A DNA stretch of 11,703 nt, from assembly GCA_903849835.1 (NCBI GenBank), contig CAINKA010000043.1, positions 1 to 11,703 of the forward strand, read 5' to 3'. Positions 6,794 to 11,703 of the stretch are shown in pieces; the stretch's first letter is position 1, and every line of letters starts with the position of its first letter. The notes below the pieces were generated by a model. It had not been told where the DNA came from, made no database searches, and was given only the letters and a program-made list of their open reading frames with translations. This DNA is from an uncultured Alphaproteobacteria bacterium. Its GTDB lineage: Bacteria; Pseudomonadota; Alphaproteobacteria; Rickettsiales; UBA1997. Position numbers and translations under genes: made by a program.

Positions 6794-6885
6794 GAGCTTT
6801 TCAAAAACACTTCCCCCGTCTCCCGCAAATCACCCGTCTCAATCGCTGGCGCGATTGATCCACCCTCTTTTTCAAAGAGGGTCTT
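6721..6885. mobile_element. Composite palindromic element ending ileS and abutting recR
   Basis: Two related hairpin modules face each other. The left module has an outer palindrome ACCTCCTTT/AAAGGAGGT (6728-6736, 6740-6748), GG, an inner stem CCTCGC/GCGAGG with GAAA loop (6751-6766), then TCGGAGGATTTT. The right module, on the minus strand, has an outer palindrome ACCCTCTTT/AAAGAGGGT (6862-6882), then an inner stem TCAATCGC/GCGATTGA with a 4-nt loop (6839-6858), then GACGGGTGATTT. Both outer palindromes have 9-bp arms and a 3-nt loop; the inner stems differ. The left part supplies the last ~20 codons and stop of ileS. The right outer hairpin ends just before the recR stop codon and could act as its transcript end. 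No coding capacity is visible between the modules. Confidence 0.7.
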
Positions 6886-7477
6886 AAAACTCACTCCGCG
6901 TCTTAAACGCAATCGCAATCGTCCCCTCATCCAAATAATCCAACTCACTTCCAACCGGAATTCCGTAGGCCAGACGCGTCACCCTCACATCAAAATCTTT
7001 TAGATTTTCGGCAATAAAATGTGCGGTGGTTTGGCCGTCAATCGTAGCGCTGGTGGCGATGATCACTTCTTTCACCTCACCTTTTCTCAAGCGCGAATAA
7101 AGCGAATTTAGATTTAAATCTTCGATGGTTTTGCCGGAGATCGCGGAAAGATTTCCGCCGAGCACGTGATATTTTCCGCGGTAATTCTCTGCCCGCTCAA
7201 CCGCCCACAAATCCGCAACTTCTTCGACGACACAGATTAAACTTTCATCCCGTTTTTGATTCAAACAAATGGCGCAAACCCTTCCCTCATCAAGGTTGCC
7301 GCAGATTTCACAATTGTGAATTTTTTCGTTAAGCAGGCGTAAATTTTCAATCAATGGCAGCAAAATTTTTTCTTTATTTCCCGCCAGATGCAGCACGATT
7401 CTCTTCGCAATTCGCGGCCCCATTCCGGGGAGTTTGCTGATTATTTTACTAAGATTTTCGATCAGATTTTTTTGCAT
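6884..7477 (-). CDS. recR: Recombination mediator protein RecR
   Basis: RecR acts with RecF/RecO to load RecA onto SSB-coated single-stranded DNA in gap repair. The 197-residue length is normal. The helix-hairpin-helix KLPGMGPRIAKRIVLHLA is at about 15-32. The zinc finger has C56, C59, C68 and C71 (CEIC...CAIC). The Toprim domain starts at about 80 with ICVVEEVADLWAVE and continues through YHVLGG (103-108). The C-terminal signature VTRLAYGIPVGSELDYLDEGT is present with its usual ending. The ATG start has no Shine-Dalgarno. Only about 25 nt separate the start from the terminator of the upstream barrel gene, so recR either has a promoter squeezed there or depends on read-through. It converges with ileS across the composite palindromic element. 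The usual neighbour dnaX is not here. Confidence 0.97.
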   Translation of the reverse strand: MQKNLIENLSKIISKLPGMGPRIAKRIVLHLAGNKEKILLPLIENLRLLNEKIHNCEICGNLDEGRVCAICLNQKRDESLICVVEEVADLWAVERAENYRGKYHVLGGNLSAISGKTIEDLNLNSLYSRLRKGEVKEVIIATSATIDGQTTAHFIAENLKDFDVRVTRLAYGIPVGSELDYLDEGTIAIAFKTRSEF

Positions 7478-7501
7478 TTTTTAGAAAAAATTTACGGAAA
7501 T

Positions 7502-7535
7502 AAAAAAGGGCTGACTCTTTTTTAAGAGCCAGCCC
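7502..7535 (-). terminator. Rho-independent terminator of the outer-membrane protein gene
   Basis: Minus strand: stem GGGCTG/CAGCCC (7530-7535 with 7508-7513) continues after one mismatch with five pairs CTCTT/AAGAG (7515-7519, 7524-7528) around a 4-nt loop. It is followed by TTTTTT at 7502-7507. This is a classical terminator placed 25 nt after the stop codon of the barrel protein. Confidence 0.9.
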
Positions 7536-7552
7536 CCTGATTTTCAATCAGG
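7536..7552 (-). other. Second hairpin between stop codon and terminator
   Basis: CCTGATT (7536-7542) and AATCAGG (7546-7552) form a 7-bp stem with a 3-nt loop, immediately upstream of the terminator on the minus strand. It has no T-run of its own. Together the two hairpins could protect the mRNA 3' end, which would suit an abundant outer-membrane protein. Confidence 0.6.
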
Positions 7553-7559
7553 CTTTAGC

Positions 7560-8162
7560 TTAGAAATTGTAAGCTAAACCAACTGCGTAAGTTTGTAATT
7601 GTGTTTTTACTTTTTGGTAAGGGTTTGAAGTGTCTAGGTTGGCATGTTGGCGAGTATATTCGACGGTTAGGTCAAGATCTTTTGCCACGGAAGTTTTTAA
7701 TCCCGCGCCAACTAATGGAGCGTAATTGTAGGCGTTTTTCTTTTCAGAATAACCGCCGGAATAGTTGTAAGTTTCATATCCAAGAGCTGAGTAACCAATT
7801 ACAGCATAAGCGGCGACATCGTTTTTAAGATCGTAACCAATGTCAGCTCTGACGCTGAATCTGTTATTCAATCCAATCTTGTCAGAAGCCAAGCTTGAAG
7901 TGGTGTCGGTTTTAGTACCGATACGATCGTAAGAAACTCCTGGTGCGAGATAGAAGCCATTCGCAACTTGAATTGCATGTTTGTAGTTCAAAGAAACACC
8001 GCCGAAAGAATCGTCTCTGTAATTTGTGCTTGGTGCCCAAGAATTTTGGTGAGTGACTTGAGATTTGAGGAATGCCACACCAACTGAAGAGCCTTCTGTT
8101 TTAGCTAGTGCCGCAGAAGCTGTAAGGGAAAAAATAGCAGAAATTATGAGGAACTTTTTCAT
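7560..8162 (-). CDS. Small outer-membrane beta-barrel protein
   Basis: A 200-residue secreted protein. Residues 1-20 are a clear signal peptide (MKK start, hydrophobic core, cleavage after AALA). The mature 180 residues show alternating polar/hydrophobic stretches with aromatic ends, consistent with eight beta strands at about 25-36, 52-62, 68-80, 100-112, 116-128, 146-157, 163-173 and 190-200. The last residue is Phe (VGLAYNF), the typical C-terminal signal for outer-membrane insertion by the Bam complex. It fits the OmpA-like/opacity-porin class of 8-stranded barrels. The exact function (surface antigen, adhesion, small pore) cannot be read from the sequence. It stands alone with its own leader and a strong terminator, suggesting high expression. 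Confidence 0.85.
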   Translation of the reverse strand: MKKFLIISAIFSLTASAALAKTEGSSVGVAFLKSQVTHQNSWAPSTNYRDDSFGGVSLNYKHAIQVANGFYLAPGVSYDRIGTKTDTTSSLASDKIGLNNRFSVRADIGYDLKNDVAAYAVIGYSALGYETYNYSGGYSEKKNAYNYAPLVGAGLKTSVAKDLDLTVEYTRQHANLDTSNPYQKVKTQLQTYAVGLAYNF

Positions 8163-8188
8163 AGTATTTTAAAGTTATTGAAAAAAAT

Positions 8189-8250
8189 TTTGCCTGTGAA
8201 TTCAGGCAAATTCCATCTCCACTAAATGACGTAGTGGCTGGAAGGGATGG
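8189..8250 (-). promoter_or_regulatory. Structured 5' leader of the barrel protein gene
   Basis: Two hairpins lie between the candidate promoter and the ATG. One is TTTGCCTG/CAGGCAAA (8189-8196, 8203-8210) with a 6-nt loop. The other is an interrupted stem CCATC/GATGG (8213-8217, 8246-8250) enclosing CCACTA/TAGTGG (8219-8224, 8232-8237). On the minus strand the first is followed after three A's by TTTTTTT, so it could alternatively terminate proA read-through. The rest of the 173-nt gap between proA and this gene shows no gene. Confidence 0.5.
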
Positions 8251-8253
8251 TGG

Positions 8254-8281
8254 TTCTTAAAAATGAAGAAAAAAATCTCAA
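8254..8281 (-). promoter_or_regulatory. Candidate promoter of the barrel protein gene
   Basis: Minus strand TTGAGA (8276-8281) and TAAGAA (8254-8259), spaced 16 nt. This gives a transcription start near 8247 and a leader of about 85 nt that begins with the hairpins described for 8189-8250. It is based on hexamer similarity only. Confidence 0.35.
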
Positions 8282-8335
8282 GAATCTTTTTGTTCTAAAA
8301 TTTTTAATGAATGTGTTGTTCCAAAAGGAGCGCTA

Positions 8336-9595
8336 TCAGGCTCTGAGTCCGCACTCTGCCTCAACGATGTATTTGTAAATCGTCAATTGCTCCAAACCAA
8401 CGGGGCCACGGGCGTGGAGCTTTCCGGTTGCGATTCCAACTTCTGCTCCAAGACCAAATTCTCCTCCATCGGCAAATTGCGTTGATGCGTTATGCATTAC
8501 GATTGCGGAATTTACTTTTTTTAAAAATTTTTGTGCAGCGGCGGAATCTTCGGTGACAATGCTTTCAGTGTGTGAAGAGCCATAAATTCCAATTTGTTTA
8601 ATCGCATCGTCAATGTCGCGAACGATTTTTATCGAGATTATTTTGTCGAGATATTCGCTGTAAAAATCTTTTTCTTCAGCGGTCTTGATGCGGCTATCGA
8701 TGCTGACTGACTCAGTGTCGCCACGCATTTCACAATCCACTTCCGACAAATCATCGGCGATCAAAGGTAGAATTTTTTTAGCAATTCTTTTGTCGATTAA
8801 AAGTGACTCAGTGGCGCCGCAAATTCCAACTCTTCGCATCTTGGCATTGAGTAAAATTTTACGCGCTTTTTCAATGTCAGCTTTCTCGTGAATGTAGGTG
8901 TGGCAATTGCCATCGAGATGTTTGAAGAGTGGAATTTTTGTATGCTCCATCACAGCTTTGATGAGAGATTTTCCGCCGCGAGGAATTACGACATCGATGT
9001 GAGCGTCCATTTTTAAAAGCTCGGTGACATATTCTCGATCAATTTCTGGAACTAAAATCACAGAATTTTTATCGAGATTAAAATTTTCTAAAGCTTCGCG
9101 ATAAACGTCTGTCAAGGCTTTTGAAGAATTAATCGAATCTGACCCACAGCGCAAAATTACGGCATTTCCAGATTTTAAAGCCAGCGCCGCAATGTCAGAT
9201 GCAACATTGGGACGTGATTCAAAAATGGCCAAAAGAACACCGATCGGGGTGCTGATTCTTTTGATGTGGAGACCATTTTCTCTGACGGTGTCGTAGAGAA
9301 TTTTTCCGACTGGATCTGGGAGTTTTGAGATGTCTTTCACAGCGTTTACAAACCCGCTGACTCTTCTTTCATCCAAAGTTAGGCGATCGATTTTTGCTGC
9401 GTCGAGATTATGTTCTTTGGCAAGTTTAACGTCTTTTTGATTCGCCTTAATAATTTTTTGTGCGTGCTTTTTTAGCAGTCTTACGACTTCGAGCATGAGC
9501 TGCTCTTTCCTTGCGCTATCAAGCTCTGCAAGTTCTGCACTCGCTTTTTTAGCGTCGTTACAAATTTTTAAAACTTTCGATTTTATCACGCTCAT
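8336..9595 (-). CDS. proA: Gamma-glutamyl phosphate reductase
   Basis: It reduces gamma-glutamyl phosphate to glutamate-5-semialdehyde with NADPH, the second step of proline synthesis from glutamate. The 419 residues are the normal ProA length. Family blocks seen are TPIGVLLAIFESRPNVASDIAALALKSGN (about 116-144) in the nucleotide-binding region, DVVIPRGGKSLI (201-212), and VGICGATESLL (256-266), where C259 is the catalytic cysteine. The C-terminal GGEFGLGAEVGIATGKLHARGPVGL block is also present. The start codon overlaps the stop of the antiporter-like gene (ATGA, 9592-9595), so translation is probably coupled. proB, the partner kinase gene, is not in the window. With hom this indicates partial amino-acid prototrophy. 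Confidence 0.97.
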   Translation of the reverse strand: MSVIKSKVLKICNDAKKASAELAELDSARKEQLMLEVVRLLKKHAQKIIKANQKDVKLAKEHNLDAAKIDRLTLDERRVSGFVNAVKDISKLPDPVGKILYDTVRENGLHIKRISTPIGVLLAIFESRPNVASDIAALALKSGNAVILRCGSDSINSSKALTDVYREALENFNLDKNSVILVPEIDREYVTELLKMDAHIDVVIPRGGKSLIKAVMEHTKIPLFKHLDGNCHTYIHEKADIEKARKILLNAKMRRVGICGATESLLIDKRIAKKILPLIADDLSEVDCEMRGDTESVSIDSRIKTAEEKDFYSEYLDKIISIKIVRDIDDAIKQIGIYGSSHTESIVTEDSAAAQKFLKKVNSAIVMHNASTQFADGGEFGLGAEVGIATGKLHARGPVGLEQLTIYKYIVEAECGLRA

Positions 9596-11058
9596 AGGCT
9601 AAAAAAATTAATCACGAATGGGAAAAGTATCAGCGATAAAAACATCGCGATTCCTACAACCAAGCCAGTTAGGATGAGGCTGGAATCAAAATCAATATTT
9701 TTTGCTAGATCGAGATCAGTTTGTGAGCGAGGCTCTTCGAGCTTGAAAAATAGCGGATAAATCGCTTTCCAAGCGAAGAAAGCTAGTGATACAAAATTCA
9801 CGATAAAAATAATTCCCGTCAGGAATAATTTTTTCTTAAAAATAATTTTTAGCAGAAAAAAAGTTGTGACTCCAGACAGTGATGGCGCGATTCCAGCTAG
9901 ACTCACAATTCCAAAGATTAATAAAATTGAGGTGATTCTTAAATCATAAAATAACCCGTCGAGCCCTTTACCTTCAGCTTTGCTCAGGTATAAAATAAAA
10001 TTGGAAAGACTTAAAAAAACCAAAGTGAAAGAAAGTAAAAATGAGGTTAGAGCCAGAGAAACTGCGCTTTTGTCGAAGGCTGCGAAGGTGATGATAAGAA
10101 ATAAAGTGAACAAAAATTGCTGGAAAAAAAGATAAAAAAACGATGACTTTAATCCGCCGCTTTTGATCAAAAAGAATGAAGCTGTCGCGATATTTGCTAA
10201 AAAAATCCATTCAAAAAAAGCAAAACCGATCTTGGAAACAACAAGCGCAAAGCTTTCGAAGCCAAAAATAAAAGCCAGCAATTTGACGAAGATGTAAAAG
10301 CTGCTCAAGCCGTAGGCTAAAAAGAACAAAGAATAAATTATCGGTGGATCAAAATTGGCATTACGATGCAGCAAATAAGACGGCAATAAAACCGAAAGAA
10401 ACAACCCGCTGAGATATAAAATTAGCAGCATCGCATATTTCGCGAAATTAAGTTTTTCGGAAATCACACCCCCATCCGTGAAGTCGATTTGGCCAGTAAA
10501 CTTATAGGTCGCGACGATTGCTAAAAATAAAAAAATCGATTCGAGGTAAAGTATGGAAGTAAAAATATGAGAAAATTTTGTGCTTTTTTTATGCAAAAAT
10601 TTAAGGGCAAAAAAATGGCAAATCAGCACCAAGCAATTGTAAAAAAATAATATGCTCAGCAGGTTTTTGCTTATGATGATGAGATTAACAAATCCGACGA
10701 TGAGCGTGAAAAAAATTTTAAAATTATTTACGTTTTTAGCCTCGGTTAATTGCAAAAAACGTTGCGAATAAAAAATAAAAATTAGCCAAAAAAATCCGAG
10801 TAAAAATAAAAATCCGATCGCAACTTGATCAAGCGCGAAGCCAAGCGAGACGCCGCGTGTCGCCTCAACCAAAACCAGATAGCTGTTGTAATGTTTTGCA
10901 TCGCCATAAATTCCAATCAGGTTTACCAAAAACAAAATCGGGAAAGTTCTGTTGACGATGCTTACCAGCTTCGGAGAGTCGGAGCAAATTTGAATAATTA
11001 AACAATTTGCGAAGGGAATTATCGAGATCAGAAAGAGTAAAAACTGCGTTTGGGTCAT
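9592..11058 (-). CDS. Degenerate MrpD/NuoM-like antiporter subunit
   Basis: A 488-residue membrane protein with about 14 hydrophobic helices, of the proton-conducting family shared by complex I NuoL/M/N and Mrp antiporter subunits A and D. Family landmarks: ALDQVAIGFLFL...FIFYSQRF (about 75-101) matches the N-terminal LDgls...YS block, and LFYDLRITSILLIFGIVSLAGIAPSLSG (369-396) matches the dlrGl...lSLaGiP.sG block. The ion-path charges are missing: the helix-5 Glu position falls on Y140 or N141 (LFFYNC), the helix-7 Lys region is SGLFLSVLLPS without Lys, and the helix-8 Lys falls in FFLAYGLSS without Lys. It may be structural or a diverged transporter. It lies 3 nt after a four-helix membrane gene and overlaps proA by 4 nt. 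Confidence 0.75.
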   Translation of the reverse strand: MTQTQFLLFLISIIPFANCLIIQICSDSPKLVSIVNRTFPILFLVNLIGIYGDAKHYNSYLVLVEATRGVSLGFALDQVAIGFLFLLGFFWLIFIFYSQRFLQLTEAKNVNNFKIFFTLIVGFVNLIIISKNLLSILFFYNCLVLICHFFALKFLHKKSTKFSHIFTSILYLESIFLFLAIVATYKFTGQIDFTDGGVISEKLNFAKYAMLLILYLSGLFLSVLLPSYLLHRNANFDPPIIYSLFFLAYGLSSFYIFVKLLAFIFGFESFALVVSKIGFAFFEWIFLANIATASFFLIKSGGLKSSFFYLFFQQFLFTLFLIITFAAFDKSAVSLALTSFLLSFTLVFLSLSNFILYLSKAEGKGLDGLFYDLRITSILLIFGIVSLAGIAPSLSGVTTFFLLKIIFKKKLFLTGIIFIVNFVSLAFFAWKAIYPLFFKLEEPRSQTDLDLAKNIDFDSSLILTGLVVGIAMFLSLILFPFVINFFSL

Positions 11059-11061
11059 GGC

Positions 11062-11583
11062 TTAAATCGTGTTTGAAAGCAGATAAGACGCGAATCGGAG
11101 GGAGAAGTTATTTGTTAATCCAGCGGCAAAAGATGCGACATAAATCGTGGCGATGAGAAACCAAAAAGAGATCAAATAAAACTGATATTTTTTGATTCCA
11201 AGAAATGGCAAAGCCTCAGCTTCTTCGTGATGTTTTAAGAAAAATGATGAAATTAATTTTGTCGCAATATTGGCGTAAGCAAAATTTGAAACAACCAGCG
11301 CAACCAATAAAAACGCCTCAAAGCCGAATTCGAAACTAGCGTAAGCGAGATGCCAATTTGCAAAAAATAAAATCGTTAATGGAAATGCTGCGATGAAAAA
11401 AATCAGAAGTTTCATCGGCAAAACCAGGAGAAAATGATTTTTGCGAATCAGCCAAATTTTGTTGATTGATGAGCTAGAAAAATAGCGTTTCAGAAAGCTG
11501 GCAAAAATAAAAATCAGCAAATTTACCAAGCTAAAATTTAGCAAATAAAAGAACAAAGCTTGGATGGATTCAATCGTCTGCAA
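11062..11583 (-). CDS. Four-helix membrane protein of unknown function
   Basis: I do not recognise the family. The 173 residues contain four hydrophobic segments at about 10-30, 55-78, 87-108 and 135-155, with a positively charged loop after the first (KRYFSSSSINKIWLIRKNH) and a charged loop (KHHEEAEALPFLGIKK) before the last. No signal peptide cleavage site or catalytic motif is evident. The start is TTG at 11581-11583; the frame upstream offers only ATT before a stop at 11611-11613, and the first internal Met is residue 57, beyond the first helix. It ends 3 nt before the antiporter-like gene. That gene order makes an accessory subunit of the same membrane complex (for example an MrpE-like partner) a reasonable guess, not a demonstrated one. 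Confidence 0.65.
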   Translation of the reverse strand: MQTIESIQALFFYLLNFSLVNLLIFIFASFLKRYFSSSSINKIWLIRKNHFLLVLPMKLLIFFIAAFPLTILFFANWHLAYASFEFGFEAFLLVALVVSNFAYANIATKLISSFFLKHHEEAEALPFLGIKKYQFYLISFWFLIATIYVASFAAGLTNNFSLRFASYLLSNTI

Positions 11584-11703
11584 AGCAATGCAGGCAAGGA
11601 TAAAGCCAACTTAGATTTAATGCGAATATCTATATTCATAACTCCGCAATTAAATGATGGTAACCGGTTTAGTATTGCATTGATGTCAGACACCTTGATT
11701 GTA
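11584..11703. other. Upstream region of the membrane-protein operon, with a short dyad
   Basis: No secure gene here. GAATAT/ATATTC (11624-11629, 11632-11637) is a perfect 6-bp dyad with a 2-nt gap, about 40 nt before the TTG start at 11583; it could be an operator or part of an AT-rich promoter, and a weak -10-like TATAGA overlaps it on the minus strand. Two frames run open to the window edge: plus strand from an ATG at 11620 (28 codons, starting MRISIFITPQLNDGNRF), and minus strand entering from the edge and ending at 11538, inside the next gene. Neither can be judged from this length. Confidence 0.3.

Noticed and set aside
6794..6883. Continuation of the IleRS C-terminus in another frame (frameshift)
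   Set aside because: The 90 nt between the ileS stop and recR are occupied by palindromic modules and tails and are too short for the missing domain.
4413..6885. CRISPR array
   Set aside because: Repeats are inverted, differ in sequence, lie within coding frame and are irregularly spaced; no direct repeats with uniform spacers.
7601..7828. Plus-strand 75-codon frame in the barrel gene
   Set aside because: Antisense to a well-supported signal-peptide/beta-barrel gene, with low-complexity basic composition.
9974..10210. Minus-strand 78-codon frame inside the antiporter-like gene
   Set aside because: Overlaps conserved membrane helices in another frame, with no independent start signals.
11620..11703. 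Possible gene start on the plus strand at the right edge
   Set aside because: Only 28 codons are visible, with no Shine-Dalgarno and no recognisable motif; a minus-strand frame is equally open there.
1..11703. tRNA or rRNA genes, prophage or IS transposase
   Set aside because: I saw no cloverleaf with a GGTTCGA-type arm, no rRNA segments, and no transposase or integrase motifs in the window.

Overview
The window is AT-rich bacterial DNA with densely packed genes. It most likely comes from an alphaproteobacterium near the Rickettsiales, probably one that still makes some amino acids. The best pointer is the isoleucyl-tRNA synthetase: it is of the eukaryote-like type (HYGH and KLSKR motifs), and its wording resembles what I remember of rickettsial IleRS. 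Beta-subunit glycyl-tRNA synthetase, homoserine dehydrogenase, RecR and ProA fit but do not prove this. No 16S or other phylogenetic marker is present, so the placement is inference.

Layout. At 1-41 there is a dispersed hairpin repeat. At 60-3496 (minus strand) hom and glyS lie 5 nt apart as a likely operon. At 3497-3637 a divergent promoter region carries heptamer tandem repeats. At 3638-6793 (plus strand) is ileS, which contains several in-frame insertions. At 6721-6885 a composite palindromic element ends ileS and abuts the recR stop. Then on the minus strand come recR (6884-7477), a strong terminator, a small outer-membrane beta-barrel gene (7560-8162) with a structured leader, and a likely operon (8336-11583) of an unrecognised four-helix membrane protein, a degenerate MrpD/NuoM-like antiporter subunit and proA. 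The antiporter and proA genes overlap by ATGA. The last 120 nt hold the upstream region of that operon and no secure gene.

The main result is in ileS. A 414-bp unit at 4985-5398 encodes a complete DUF559 (Vsr-like, PD-(D/E)XK) nuclease domain. It is bounded by inverted repeats matching at 37 of 38 positions, each of which is itself a hairpin. The whole unit is exactly 138 codons and reads through in frame, making a synthetase-nuclease-synthetase fusion. The same gene carries a second inverted-repeat insertion (4413-4487), a third hairpin insertion (6363-6413), a probable decayed one near the N-terminus, and the composite element that replaces the normal IleRS C-terminus. The situation recalls Rickettsia palindromic elements, but with several unrelated repeat sequences sharing one architecture and one copy carrying its own nuclease. 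My hypothesis is that the DUF559 unit is an autonomous member of a palindromic-element system that tolerates, or targets, coding sequence.

The other genes are ordinary housekeeping: charging of Gly- and Ile-tRNA, the homoserine branch point to Thr/Met, proline synthesis, recombination repair, envelope, and ion transport.
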